64,000 nt of DNA from Alcaligenaceae bacterium (GTDB taxonomy: Bacteria > Pseudomonadota > Gammaproteobacteria > Burkholderiales > Burkholderiaceae_B), in contig JAUNUJ010000005.1 of assembly GCA_030538235.1 (NCBI GenBank), positions 1 to 64,000 of the forward strand, in the 5' to 3' direction. Positions 50,690 to 60,491 of the stretch are shown here, piece after piece. The translations under genes were made by a program, and so were the position numbers. The notes beneath the pieces are model-generated. The model made no database searches. It saw only the letters and a list, made by a program, of their open reading frames with translations, and was not told the DNA's origin. Every line of letters starts with the position of its first letter. Position 1 is the stretch's first letter.

Positions 50690-53089
50690 TTATTGATCGG
50701 ACTTAGGCGATAGCTCATTAGTTGTTATCGTAACTTGTTCAGCCTCAGTTTCAGTATCAGTTTTTTTGCTGGCACTTTGCATTTTGGACTCAACTAAGCC
50801 CTCGGGTACTTTGGTTTCTCCTTGGGCGTCAGCAGCGGCCAAGGTAGCCATATTAATAATACGGCGCGTGGTGGTGCTAGTGGTAAGAACATGGATTGCC
50901 TTGTTAGTGCCTAAGAGTACTGGACCAAGAACAATACCGCCGCTAGTCATTTTTAACAAGTTGTAGGTAATGTTGCCGGCATCCAGGTTTGGCATGACTA
51001 AGACATTGGCTTTGCCGCTAAGCGTGCTGCTAGGCAAAGACGATTTGCGAATTGATTCGGATAGTGCCGCATCAGCATGCATCTCGCCGTCCATCTCTAA
51101 GTCCGGAGCGATCTCGGCAAGGATCTCGCGGGCTTTTGCCATTTTGATGGAAGAGGTCGTACGTCGATTGCCGAAGTTGGAGTGTGAAACCAAGGCAACC
51201 TTGGGCACCATACCGAAGCGTTTGACCTTTTCTGCCGCCATCAAGGCAATTTCAGCAATTTGCTCGGCAGTTGGATCCTCGTTAATGTGAGTGTCACATA
51301 AGAAAAGGGTGTAGTCAGGACTGAAAATTACGTTCATCGCAGCCATGGTGCCACTCTTAAGTGAGGAACCGGCGATATCGCGAATAAAATTGACTTGATT
51401 GCTGAAACCGGAATTGACACCGCAAATCATCGCGTCCGCATAGTCCATATCGATCATAAGAGCGCCAATCACAGTATTGTGTTTGCGTACCATGGCCTTA
51501 GCGACATTTGGCGTAACGCCTTGGCGAGCTAATAATTGGTGGTAACGTGGCCAGACTTCATTGAAACGATCGTCATGTTCTGGATCGACAATTTCTAAGT
51601 CCGGGTGATTCAGATAGCGTAGACCTAATTTCTTAGAGCGCATTCTGATTACGTCCGGGCGACCAATCAGGATCGGTTTGGCAATTTTTTCATCAAGTAC
51701 TGTTTGTACTGCACGTAAAACACGCTCATCCTCACCATCTGCGAAAATAACGCGCTGTGATTGATCTTTTGCGAGTTTCATCAGAGGGCGCATTAATTGG
51801 CTGGATTGATATACAAAGGCATTTAAACGAGCCTTGTAAGCTTCCATATCAGTAATCGGGCGCGTGGCGACGCCACAATCCATGGCCGCTTGAGCGACTG
51901 CAGGGGCAATAGTGATAATCAGGCGTGGGTCAAAAGGCTTGGGGATAATATATTGGGGACCAAAAGTCAGATCCTCGTCGGGGTAGGCGCTGGCTACCTC
52001 GTCGTTAACTTCAATTTGAGCTAGTTCGGCAATCGCGTAAACACATGCCAGTTTCATTTCTTCAGTAATGCGGGTGGCACCGGCATCCAGTGCGCCACGG
52101 AAAATAAACGGGAAGCAAAGAACATTATTTACCTGGTTAGGATAATCAGAGCGGCCGGTAGCGATAATGCAATCAGGACGAGCTTCGTTGGCTTCTTCTG
52201 GAGTGATTTCCGGATCCGGATTAGCTAAGGCAAGAATTAAAGGCTTGTCGGCCATGGTTTTGACCATGTTCTGGGTTAAGACGCCTTTAGTTGAACAACC
52301 TAAAAAGATATCGGCACCTGCCACCGCATCACCTAGCGTGCGCAGTTCAGTGATTTGGGCGTAGCGTGCTTTGTTTTCTTCGAGATTTTCCTCGCGATCT
52401 TCGTAGATGACGCCGCGGGAGTCGCAGACGTAGATATTTTCTTTTTTAAGTCCAAGACTGACAAGTAAGTCCAAACAAGCAATGGCAGCAGCACCTGCGC
52501 CCGAAGCGACTAGTTTGACTTGATCAATGGACTTCTCTACGAGCTTGAGACCGTTAAGCACTGCCGCCGCAGAAATGATCGCGGTACCATGCTGATCGTC
52601 GTGGAAGACAGGGATATTAACACGCTTACGCAGGGCTTTTTCAATATAGAAACACTCAGGTGCCTTAATGTCCTCGAGGTTAATGCCGCCCAGAGTCGGC
52701 TCTAGGGCCGCGATAATGTCGACGAGTTTATCCGGATCGTGCTCGTTAAGTTCGATATCGAAGACATCAATACCGGCAAATTTTTTAAATAAACCGCCCT
52801 TGCCCTCCATCACGGGTTTAGCAGCTAGGGGGCCGATATTGCCCAAGCCGAGGACGGCGGTGCCATTGGTGACTACACCGACTAAATTGGAGCGTGACGT
52901 AAAGCGAGCAGCTGCTTGTTCGCCCTCGTGATAGATTGCCATACAGGCGGAGGCAACACCGGGAGAATAGGCGAGAGACAAGTCGTCCTGGTTGGATAGT
53001 GGCTTGGTCGGGACGACCGAGATTTTACCCGGGCGTGGAAATTCATGATAATCCAAAGCCATTTGACTTAATTTGTTCTTTTCAACCAT
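50690..53089 (-). CDS. maeB: NADP-dependent malic enzyme with phosphotransacetylase-like domain (copy 2)
   Basis: 799 residues, same architecture as the copy at 29781: malic domain ([38 protein letters not shown]), Rossmann region ([36 protein letters not shown]) and PTA-like domain ([21 protein letters not shown]). The two copies are clearly similar but diverged throughout, so this is not a recent duplication. This one has an extra ~35-residue acidic/Thr tail (about 765-799) absent from copy 1. TTGGAGAG ribosome-binding site. Divergent from sucA across 475 nt. Confidence 0.95.
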   Translation of the reverse strand: MVEKNKLSQMALDYHEFPRPGKISVVPTKPLSNQDDLSLAYSPGVASACMAIYHEGEQAAARFTSRSNLVGVVTNGTAVLGLGNIGPLAAKPVMEGKGGLFKKFAGIDVFDIELNEHDPDKLVDIIAALEPTLGGINLEDIKAPECFYIEKALRKRVNIPVFHDDQHGTAIISAAAVLNGLKLVEKSIDQVKLVASGAGAAAIACLDLLVSLGLKKENIYVCDSRGVIYEDREENLEENKARYAQITELRTLGDAVAGADIFLGCSTKGVLTQNMVKTMADKPLILALANPDPEITPEEANEARPDCIIATGRSDYPNQVNNVLCFPFIFRGALDAGATRITEEMKLACVYAIAELAQIEVNDEVASAYPDEDLTFGPQYIIPKPFDPRLIITIAPAVAQAAMDCGVATRPITDMEAYKARLNAFVYQSSQLMRPLMKLAKDQSQRVIFADGEDERVLRAVQTVLDEKIAKPILIGRPDVIRMRSKKLGLRYLNHPDLEIVDPEHDDRFNEVWPRYHQLLARQGVTPNVAKAMVRKHNTVIGALMIDMDYADAMICGVNSGFSNQVNFIRDIAGSSLKSGTMAAMNVIFSPDYTLFLCDTHINEDPTAEQIAEIALMAAEKVKRFGMVPKVALVSHSNFGNRRTTSSIKMAKAREILAEIAPDLEMDGEMHADAALSESIRKSSLPSSTLSGKANVLVMPNLDAGNITYNLLKMTSGGIVLGPVLLGTNKAIHVLTTSTTTRRIINMATLAAADAQGETKVPEGLVESKMQSASKKTDTETEAEQVTITTNELSPKSDQ

Positions 53090-53414
53090 AAAACACTCTC
53101 CAACTAAATAATCGCAAAATACTGAATATTGTATCTTACATAAGATTTTATACTCTGTGTTGTGGTTCTAATATAGGGGAAATCGTAAATGTGTTTGCTG
53201 GATAGTAAAAAAAGTTGCAGTTTGGTATTTCTTTGCAGTTTGGTTTTGGGCGGACAATATTTGTCATGGGAGTTTGAGTTTTTCAAGCCTGACCACAGCT
53301 TTTTGTTGGCTCGTTTTGGAAAACCCTGATAGCGTCAAGAGTTATAAAGGTTCAAGATGATTTTAGAAGAAATTAATGCTAGAGTAGTTTATACTGATAT
53401 GAAGTATAAATACT

Positions 53415-53567
53415 GGTAGGGGCGTTTGTTCCCTGTCTTTTGCTTTTTGTAAAGGTAGTCCCGTAAGGGACCCTTGCTATCCGCCTATCGGTGAAGGCCG
53501 TACGCGGAAGGTTTCTTCACAATCTGCATCCTTTTAGGTGAAACACTCAAAACGGTGAGGCATAATG
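53415..53567 (+). promoter_or_regulatory. Structured sucA leader (candidate Burkholderiales sucA RNA motif)
   Basis: The 475-nt gap 53090-53564 has no gene. Its last ~150 nt fold well: GTCCC-GTAA-GGGAC (53458-53471), then CCGC (53481-53484) closing on GCGG (53504-53507) around CGG/CCG (53489-53491 with 53498-53500). The ribosome-binding site GGTGAGG is at 53554-53560, and CCGT (53498-53501) could also pair with ACGG (53552-53555) beside it. A published sucA RNA motif occurs only in Burkholderiales sucA leaders and overlaps the Shine-Dalgarno; position and form fit, but I cannot run a covariance model. Confidence 0.5.
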
Positions 53568-56435
53568 TCAACTTTTTTAGAAAAAAATATGTCCTCTTAC
53601 TTATTCGGCAGTAACGCCGCTTATGTAGAGGAGCTTTACGAAGCTTATTTGGTTAATCCAAATAGTGTCGAGGAGTATTGGCGCGATTACTTCGATCAGT
53701 TACAGGATCAACCTGCGACTGACGGTAAATCAGAGACACGCGACCAAAATCACTCCTCAGTGGTCGCTTCTTTTGTTCAGAGAGCAAAAGAAAACCGTCT
53801 GGTAGTCAAGCCGGATAGTCAGCTGAGCATGGAAATTGCCAGCAAGCAGCTTAAAGTACAGCAGTTAATTGCAGCTTATCGCTCTTTAGGCTTGCGTTAC
53901 GCTCAGTTAGACCCTCTAAAACGTACCGAGCGTCCAGAAATCCCTGAGCTTGATTTAGCCTTCTATGGTTTAACCGAGGCTGATCTGGACGAGACCTTCT
54001 CGGCAACCAATACCTACTTTACCGAAAAAGACCATATGACCTTGCGTGAGCTGATTGATGCTTTACGCAATACCTATTGTCGTAGTGTCGGTATTGAGTA
54101 TATGCACATTTCTGATCCTAAGGCCAAGCGCTGGATTCAGGAGCGTGTCGAATCGACTCAGGCGAGCGCCAAGCTGTCTGATGACGATAAAAAACGTATT
54201 CTTCAGCAATTAACCGAGGCCGAAGGTCTTGAGCGTTATTTGCACACCCGTTATGTGGGTCAAAAGCGATTCTCCCTCGAAGGTGGTGAGAGCTTTATTT
54301 CAGCCATGGATGAGTTGGTAAACCATGCCAGCACTCATGGCACTCAGGATATTGTGGTGGGTATGGCTCACCGCGGTCGTTTGAACCTCCTCGTGAATAT
54401 CATGGGCAAGATGCCTGGTGATTTGTTTGCCGAGTTCGAGGGTAAGCACGACGGTGACTTGACTGATGGTGACGTTAAGTACCATAGCGGCTTCTCCAGT
54501 GACTTGGACGCCAAAGGTGGCCCGATTCACTTGACCTTGGCTTTTAACCCTTCGCACTTGGAGATTGTTAATCCGGTCGTGCAGGGTAGTGCTCGTGCTC
54601 GTCAAGAGCGTCGTGATGGCAATACCCAGCAGGTCATGCCGGTATTAGTTCATGGTGACGCGGCCTTTGCCGGTCAGGGGGTGGTACAAGAAACCCTTAA
54701 TATGTCTCAGACTCGCGGTTACTCCGTGGGCGGGACCATTCACGTTGTTATTAATAACCAGATTGGATTTACCACTTCCGATCCGCGCGACTCACGCTCT
54801 ACGCTGTATTGTACTGACGTAGTCAAGATGATCGAAGCGCCAGTTTTCCACGTTAACGCTGATGACCCCGAAGCAGTGACCTTTGTCACACGTTTAGCGG
54901 TGGATTACCGCCAAGAGTTCGGTCATGACGTTGTGATTGATATTATTTGTTTCCGTAAGTTAGGACACAACGAGCAGGATACGCCATCCTTGACTCAACC
55001 TCTCATGTACAAAACCATCTCTAAACACTCTGGCACTCGTCAGCTTTATGCGGATAAGTTGCTGAATCAGGGTGTGCTCGAAGAGGGTGAATCCGAGGCT
55101 ATGGTGAAGGCTTATCGCCAAATCATGGAAGAGGGTAATCGTACGGTTGAGCCCGTGCTCACAGACTTCCAGCGCAAATATGCGATTGACTGGACCCCTT
55201 TCTTAAGTGCTAAGTGGACTGACCATGCTGAAACAGCGGTTTCTATTTCTGAATTACAGCGCTTAGGTGAGTTGATCACCACAGTGCCTGACACCTTTGC
55301 GCCGCACCAATTAGTTAAGCGTTTGCTTAATGACCGTCGCGCTATGGCGAGTGGTGAAATGAACCTCGACTGGGGTATGGGTGAGCATTTGGCTTTTGCC
55401 AGCTTGCTCTCAAATGGCTATCCTATCCGTATTACCGGTCAGGACTCAGGTCGCGGTACGTTCGTGCATCGTCATGCAGTATTTCATGATCAGAGCCGTG
55501 AGCGCTGGAACGAAGGTACCTACGTTCCATTACAAAACATCGCTGAGGATCAGCCAAATTTCACGGTGATTGACTCCGTGTTATCAGAAGAGGCGGTGCT
55601 TGGTTTCGAATACGGTTACGCATGTTCCGAGCCTAATACCCTGACAATTTGGGAAGCGCAGTTCGGTGACTTCGTCAATGGCGCTCAGGTGGTGATTGAT
55701 CAGTTTATTACTTCAGGTGAAGCCAAATGGGGCCGTCATTGCGGTTTGACCTTGATGTTGCCACATGGTTATGAGGGGCAGGGTCCGGAGCACTCTTCCG
55801 CTCGTATTGAGCGATTCTTACAGTTATGTGCTGATCACAATATTCAGTGTGCGCAGCCGACTAATGCGTCACAAATTTTCCACTTGCTACGTCGTCAAAT
55901 GATTCGCAAGTTCCGTAAACCTTTAGTGATTTTTACACCTAAATCTTTATTACGTCATAAAGATGCCACGTCACCTTTAAGCGATTTTGCCGAAGGTGAA
56001 TTCAAATTAATCATCGGTGAAACTAATCCGGAGATTAACAAAGAAAAAGTTAATCGAGTGCTAGTTTGTTCAGGTCGCGTTTATTACGATTTAGTTAATG
56101 CACGTACAGAGCGTGAAGCTGATGATATGGCGATTATCCGTGTTGAGCAGTTGTATCCTTTCCCTCACAAAGAGTTTGAGGCAGAGTTACAACAATACCC
56201 AAATGCCAAAGAAATCGTTTGGGTACAGGATGAGCCACAAAACCAAGGGCCTTGGTTCTATATCCAGCATCATATTTTCCAAAATATGGTTGCCGGTCAG
56301 AAATTGGCTTATGCCGGTCGCGCTGCTTCAGCATCGCCGGCAGTGGGTTATTTAGCCTTACATAACGAGCAGTTGAAGTCCTTGCTCGAACAGGCTTTTG
56401 GCTCACGCCTACGTGGTTTTACCTTAACAAAATAG
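53565..56435 (+). CDS. sucA: 2-oxoglutarate dehydrogenase E1 component
   Basis: ThDP-dependent E1 of the TCA-cycle 2-oxoglutarate dehydrogenase complex. 956 residues (E. coli 933). The N-terminal segment SSYLFGSNAAYVEELYEAYL binds the E2 core. Active-site motifs: GMAHRGRLNLLVN, GDAAFAGQGVVQETLNMSQ, NNQIGFTTSDPRDSRST, RKLGHNEQDTPSLTQP and the C-terminal RGTFVHRHAVFHDQ and LPHGYEGQGPEHSSARIERF. First gene of sucA-sucB-lpdA. Probably regulated through the structured leader. Confidence 0.98.
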   Translation: MSTFLEKNMSSYLFGSNAAYVEELYEAYLVNPNSVEEYWRDYFDQLQDQPATDGKSETRDQNHSSVVASFVQRAKENRLVVKPDSQLSMEIASKQLKVQQLIAAYRSLGLRYAQLDPLKRTERPEIPELDLAFYGLTEADLDETFSATNTYFTEKDHMTLRELIDALRNTYCRSVGIEYMHISDPKAKRWIQERVESTQASAKLSDDDKKRILQQLTEAEGLERYLHTRYVGQKRFSLEGGESFISAMDELVNHASTHGTQDIVVGMAHRGRLNLLVNIMGKMPGDLFAEFEGKHDGDLTDGDVKYHSGFSSDLDAKGGPIHLTLAFNPSHLEIVNPVVQGSARARQERRDGNTQQVMPVLVHGDAAFAGQGVVQETLNMSQTRGYSVGGTIHVVINNQIGFTTSDPRDSRSTLYCTDVVKMIEAPVFHVNADDPEAVTFVTRLAVDYRQEFGHDVVIDIICFRKLGHNEQDTPSLTQPLMYKTISKHSGTRQLYADKLLNQGVLEEGESEAMVKAYRQIMEEGNRTVEPVLTDFQRKYAIDWTPFLSAKWTDHAETAVSISELQRLGELITTVPDTFAPHQLVKRLLNDRRAMASGEMNLDWGMGEHLAFASLLSNGYPIRITGQDSGRGTFVHRHAVFHDQSRERWNEGTYVPLQNIAEDQPNFTVIDSVLSEEAVLGFEYGYACSEPNTLTIWEAQFGDFVNGAQVVIDQFITSGEAKWGRHCGLTLMLPHGYEGQGPEHSSARIERFLQLCADHNIQCAQPTNASQIFHLLRRQMIRKFRKPLVIFTPKSLLRHKDATSPLSDFAEGEFKLIIGETNPEINKEKVNRVLVCSGRVYYDLVNARTEREADDMAIIRVEQLYPFPHKEFEAELQQYPNAKEIVWVQDEPQNQGPWFYIQHHIFQNMVAGQKLAYAGRAASASPAVGYLALHNEQLKSLLEQAFGSRLRGFTLTK

Positions 56436-56443
56436 TGTCAAGC

Positions 56444-56484
56444 ACAGGCCTTGTAATTTTTAAAAATTTATTAAGGCCTGTTTA
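56444..56484 (+). terminator. Intercistronic hairpin between sucA and sucB
   Basis: 9-bp stem ACAGGCCTT (56444-56452) with AAGGCCTGT (56473-56481), inner AATTTTT/AAAAATT palindrome, then TTAG. The weak T run suggests attenuation or mRNA stabilisation more than full termination. Confidence 0.5.
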
Positions 56485-56545
56485 GAAATTAAAAATTAAT
56501 AAAGCGTAATATTCAAGTTATAAACAAGCTTAAAGGAACAAAATT

Positions 56546-57736
56546 ATGTCAATCGTAGAAGTTAAAGTACCTCAGTTTTCAGAATCCGTATCAGAGGGTA
56601 CCTTATTAGAGTGGAATAAGCAGGTTGGTGAAGCCGTTTCTCAGGATGAAACTCTGATCGAGATTGAAACCGATAAAGTGATTATGGAAGTACCTTGTCC
56701 GGCTGATGGTGTCTTGGTTGAGATCATTGTGCAGGGTGGCGAAAACGTTGAATCCGAGCAATTATTAGCCAAAATCGATACTGCTGCTACTGCAACTGCT
56801 GCAGCACCTGCCGCAGAAACGACTGAAACTGAAGCTGCAGCACCGGCCGTGGCTGCTGCTGACAAGGGTGAGATTGCATCACCGGCTGCTGCTAAAATTT
56901 TATCTGAAAAGGGTCTGGGTGCCTCTGATGTTGCCGGTTCTGGCAAAGATGGTCGTGTCACCAAGGCTGACGCCCAGGCTGCTCAAAAAGCCGCTCCTGC
57001 CGCCGCACCTGTTAGCATCGGCCAAGCGTTAGATGGTCGTCCTGAGCAACGTGTGCCAATGACTCGTTTACGTGCTCGTGTTGCTGAGCGTTTACTACAG
57101 TCACAACAAGAAAATGCGATCTTAACAACTTTCAACGAAGTTAATATGAAGCCGGTTATGGATCTTCGTGCCAAGTTTAAGGATCAGTTTGAAAAAGAGC
57201 ATGGCGTAAGATTAGGCTTTATGTCTTTCTTTATTAAAGCTGCAGTTGCCGCTCTTAAAAAGTACCCATTACTTAATGCCTCTATTGACGGCAATGACAT
57301 CGTTTATCACGGTTACTTTGATATCGGTATTGCGGTTAGTTCACCGCGCGGTTTAGTGGTGCCTATCCTACGTAACGCTGATCAGTTGTCATTGGCTGAA
57401 ATCGAGAAAACCATTGCCGAGTTTGGTGCTAAAGCACGCGAAGGCCGCTTAAGTATTGATGAATTAACCGGCGGTACTTTCTCAATCTCTAACGGTGGTG
57501 TATTCGGCTCGATGATGTCTACCCCAATTATTAACCCGCCGCAGTCAGCCATTCTTGGCGTTCACGCAACCAAAGACCGCGCTGTAGTTGAAGACGGTGA
57601 AATTGTGATTCGTCCAATGAACTACTTAGCGCTATCTTATGACCACCGTCTGATTGATGGTCGTGAAGCTGTTCTCGGCTTAGTAGCCATGAAAGAAGCA
57701 CTAGAAGAGCCAGCTCGTTTATTGTTAGACCTATAA
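56546..57736 (+). CDS. sucB: Dihydrolipoyl succinyltransferase (E2 of 2-oxoglutarate dehydrogenase)
   Basis: E2 core that transfers succinyl to CoA. 396 residues: lipoyl domain about 1-76 with lipoyl lysine K44 ([10 protein letters not shown]), Ala/Pro/Thr-rich flexible linker about 77-108, E3-binding domain about 112-148 ([13 protein letters not shown]), and catalytic domain about 168-396 with the active-site [12 protein letters not shown] (H367, D371). AAAGGA lies 8 nt before the ATG. The name odhB is also used in Burkholderiales. Confidence 0.98.
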   Translation: MSIVEVKVPQFSESVSEGTLLEWNKQVGEAVSQDETLIEIETDKVIMEVPCPADGVLVEIIVQGGENVESEQLLAKIDTAATATAAAPAAETTETEAAAPAVAAADKGEIASPAAAKILSEKGLGASDVAGSGKDGRVTKADAQAAQKAAPAAAPVSIGQALDGRPEQRVPMTRLRARVAERLLQSQQENAILTTFNEVNMKPVMDLRAKFKDQFEKEHGVRLGFMSFFIKAAVAALKKYPLLNASIDGNDIVYHGYFDIGIAVSSPRGLVVPILRNADQLSLAEIEKTIAEFGAKAREGRLSIDELTGGTFSISNGGVFGSMMSTPIINPPQSAILGVHATKDRAVVEDGEIVIRPMNYLALSYDHRLIDGREAVLGLVAMKEALEEPARLLLDL

Positions 57737-57759
57737 ACAAGCGTCGTCACTGATTAATT

Positions 57760-57795
57760 AACGCCCCATTTAAGCCCGCTTGCTTTTGGGGCGTT
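57760..57795 (+). terminator. Intercistronic hairpin between sucB and lpdA
   Basis: Perfect 9-bp stem AACGCCCCA (57760-57768) with TGGGGCGTT (57787-57795), 18-nt loop, no T run. More likely an mRNA-stability or processing element than a terminator. Confidence 0.5.
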
Positions 57796-57821
57796 GTCGG
57801 TTAAATATATTTGGAATAGTT

Positions 57822-59252
57822 ATGAGTAAAGAGTTTGATATTGTTGTTATCGGTGCAGGTCCTGGTGGTTATGTTGCAGCCATTCGTGCGGCGCAATTAG
57901 GTAAAAATGTTGCATGTATTGACCCATGGGTTGATGCTGAGGGTAAACCTAAGCCGGGTGGCACATGTACTAACGTGGGTTGTATCCCATCTAAGGCTTT
58001 ATTACAATCTTCCGAGCATTTTGAACATGCAAAAGTAGGTTTTAAAGAGCATGGTATCGAGGTTTCTTCGGTTAAGTTAAAAATCGATCAGTTCTTAGGC
58101 CGCAAAGAAGAAGTGGTTAAACAAAATAACGAAGGTATTTTGTTTTTATTCAGAAAGAATAAAATTAAGTTCTTCTCTGGTAAAGCGTCTTTTAACGGCA
58201 AAGCCGAAAACGGTCATTACAACATCGTTGTTGATGGTAAAGACAAAGCTAATATCACCGGTGAGCATGTGATTATTGCGACCGGTTCAGAGCCTCGTGC
58301 CTTGCCGGGTCTTGAATTTGATGAAAAACAGATTTTATCCAATACCGGTGCGTTAGAAATCCCTGCGGTACCTAAGCGTTTAGGTGTGATTGGTGCCGGC
58401 GTTATCGGTCTTGAGCTTGGTAGTGTTTGGCGTCGTTTAGGTGCTGAAGTGACTGTGTTAGAGGCTATGCCTAAATTCTTAGCGGTTGTTGATGAGGGCG
58501 TGGCTAAAGAAGCCGCCAAGATTTATGAAAAGCAAGGTCTTAAAATTGAGGTCGGCGCCAAAGTCGGCGATATCAAAAAGACCGCCAAGCAAGTAACGAT
58601 TAAATATGAAAACGCCAAGGGCGAGGAGCAAACTCTTGAAGTTGATAAGCTCATCGTTTCTATTGGTCGTGTTCCTACGACCGAAGGCTTGAATCTCGAG
58701 TCGGTTGATCTGAAAGCAAATGAGCGCGGTTTTATCGACGTTGATGAGCAGTGTCGTACCAGCATTAAAAACATCTGGGCAGTGGGTGATGTGGTACGTG
58801 GCCCAATGCTTGCGCACAAAGCTGAATCCGAAGGCGTGGCAGTGGCTGAGTGCATTGTCGGTCAACACGGTTCAGTAAACTATGCAACCATCCCTAATGT
58901 GCTTTACACTTCTCCGGAAATTTCTTGGGTTGGTAAAACTGAGCAACAGCTCAAAGAAGAGGGCAAGAAGTACAAGGCGGGTCAATTCCCCTTTATGGCA
59001 AATGGCCGTGCTCGTGCTTTAGGCGATACCAACGGTTTTGTTAAAGTGCTGGCTTGTGCAGAGACCGACGAGGTATTAGGCGTGCACATCATTGGACCAA
59101 TGGCTTCTGAGTTGATCGCTGAAGCTGTCGCCATTATGGAGTTTAAAGGTGCCGCTGAGGATATCGGACGCATCTGTCACGCGCACCCGACGCTTTCTGA
59201 ATCTCTAAAAGAGGCAGCCTTAGCAGTCGATAAGCGTAGTATAAACTTCTAA
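57822..59252 (+). CDS. lpdA: Dihydrolipoyl dehydrogenase (E3)
   Basis: FAD enzyme that reoxidises dihydrolipoyl groups with NAD. Start at the ATG at 57822 (MSKEFDIVVIGAGPGG, 476 aa), with GGAATAG upstream; the longer frame adds 14 residues that are not conserved. FAD motif IGAGPGGYVAAIRAAQLG, redox pair C49/C54 in GTCTNVGCIPSKAL, NAD motif GVIGAGVIGLELGSVWRRLGA, and C-terminal active site H455 with E460 in CHAHPTLSE. Third gene of the odh operon; as it sits here it is probably the E3 for this complex, though it may also serve pyruvate dehydrogenase. Confidence 0.97.
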   Translation: MSKEFDIVVIGAGPGGYVAAIRAAQLGKNVACIDPWVDAEGKPKPGGTCTNVGCIPSKALLQSSEHFEHAKVGFKEHGIEVSSVKLKIDQFLGRKEEVVKQNNEGILFLFRKNKIKFFSGKASFNGKAENGHYNIVVDGKDKANITGEHVIIATGSEPRALPGLEFDEKQILSNTGALEIPAVPKRLGVIGAGVIGLELGSVWRRLGAEVTVLEAMPKFLAVVDEGVAKEAAKIYEKQGLKIEVGAKVGDIKKTAKQVTIKYENAKGEEQTLEVDKLIVSIGRVPTTEGLNLESVDLKANERGFIDVDEQCRTSIKNIWAVGDVVRGPMLAHKAESEGVAVAECIVGQHGSVNYATIPNVLYTSPEISWVGKTEQQLKEEGKKYKAGQFPFMANGRARALGDTNGFVKVLACAETDEVLGVHIIGPMASELIAEAVAIMEFKGAAEDIGRICHAHPTLSESLKEAALAVDKRSINF

Positions 59253-59316
59253 ATCATGTCTTTAGATTGCTCAGGCATTTTGCCTGAGCTCTGTGCATAG
59301 ACGATGTGCAATAAGT

Positions 59317-59355
59317 GCCCTATATTGAGTGAGCTTGATTAGGGCTCTTTTTATT
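59317..59355 (+). terminator. Terminator of the odh operon
   Basis: GCCCTA (59317-59322) with TAGGGC (59340-59345), then TCTTTTTATTTTT. A second, T-less hairpin CTCAGGCA/TGCCTGAG lies at 59270-59288. The T tract ends about 10 nt before the zapE ATG, so zapE expression depends on read-through or a promoter inside this gap. Confidence 0.6.
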
Positions 59356-59370
59356 TTTAATAAAAAATTT

Positions 59371-60462
59371 ATGAATGTTATTCACCATTATCGAAAAGCC
59401 TTAGCAGAAAAGAATTACGTGGCTGACGCGGCTCAGGAAAAAGCGATTATGCGTTTGCAAGATCTCTTTGAAGAATTGATGGATTTTAAGCAGCAGCGCA
59501 GCGGTTTTCTAAAACGCGTGATTAATCGTCCCGATGTACCCAAGGGCGTTTATATGTGGGGTGGGGTAGGTCGCGGTAAGAGTTTCTTGATGGATTCTTT
59601 TTATAACTATCTGCCATATAAGCGTAAAGTGCGTATTCACTTTCACGAATTTATGCGCAGTATCCATCAACAAATGCAAGCTATTCGAGGCACGGCGGAT
59701 CCATTGGACGTGGTCGCAAAAGCAACCGCAGAGAAATACCGTTTAATCTGTTTTGATGAGTTTCATGTGTCGGATATCGCTGATGCGATGATTCTCCACC
59801 GCTTATTAGACAAGTTATTTGAATACGGTTGTACCTTTGTGATGACCTCAAACTATGAACCCTCAACGCTTTATCCGGACGGTTTGCATAGGGATCGTAT
59901 ACTGCCGGCTATCGCCTTGATTGAAAAGAAAATGGATGTGCTGAATGTAGATAGTGGTGTGGACTATCGTCGCCGTACGCTTGAACAAGTGCAGTTGTAT
60001 TATCGACCGCTAACGCCTGACAATCGCCAGGCCATGGAAAGGCTATACCAAGAAGTCAGTGGTGTAGAGCTAAAGTCTGAGACCCTGACCATTGAAAACC
60101 GTCCGATGAAGGCCTTAGGCGTGGCGGATACGGTGGCTTGGTTTGACTTTAAAACATTGTGTGTAGACAACCGCTCGCAAAATGACTTCTTGGAGTTAGC
60201 GACTCGTTTTGAGACAATTTTTCTTTCGGATGTGCCAAAAATGACCGCAGCTCAGGCCTCTCCTGCGCGTCGTTTTACATGGTTGATCGACGTGCTATAT
60301 GACTATAAGGTGAAACTGGTGATGAGCGCCGAGGTTGAAGCGGCTGAACTTTATACTGAGGGTGTATTGTCCAATGAGTTCTTCCGCACGGAGTCACGTA
60401 TCATGGAAATGCAATCCAAAGAGTACATGCAGCAAGAGCGTCGCAGTTACGTTAAGCTTTAA
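59371..60462 (+). CDS. zapE: Cell division ATPase ZapE (AFG1-like)
   Basis: AAA+ ATPase associated with the Z-ring under low oxygen or stress. 363 residues from the ATG at 59371 ([11 protein letters not shown]), the family-typical start; the upstream extension lies in the terminator and is rejected. Walker A GGVGRGKS at 64-71, Walker [43 protein letters not shown] and the C-terminal [15 protein letters not shown], all typical. Ribosome-binding site is poor. trpS follows after 29 nt. Confidence 0.95.
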   Translation: MNVIHHYRKALAEKNYVADAAQEKAIMRLQDLFEELMDFKQQRSGFLKRVINRPDVPKGVYMWGGVGRGKSFLMDSFYNYLPYKRKVRIHFHEFMRSIHQQMQAIRGTADPLDVVAKATAEKYRLICFDEFHVSDIADAMILHRLLDKLFEYGCTFVMTSNYEPSTLYPDGLHRDRILPAIALIEKKMDVLNVDSGVDYRRRTLEQVQLYYRPLTPDNRQAMERLYQEVSGVELKSETLTIENRPMKALGVADTVAWFDFKTLCVDNRSQNDFLELATRFETIFLSDVPKMTAAQASPARRFTWLIDVLYDYKVKLVMSAEVEAAELYTEGVLSNEFFRTESRIMEMQSKEYMQQERRSYVKL

Positions 60463-60491
60463 ATTTAAACTATATACGGAGTATTTTTCTA

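Noticed and set aside
53104-53286. 60-codon minus frame upstream of maeB2
   Set aside because: Lies in the maeB2/sucA promoter region, AT-driven, no start signal.
56641-56964. 107-codon antisense frame in sucB
   Set aside because: Ala/Ser-rich antisense of the E2 linker; a known artefact.
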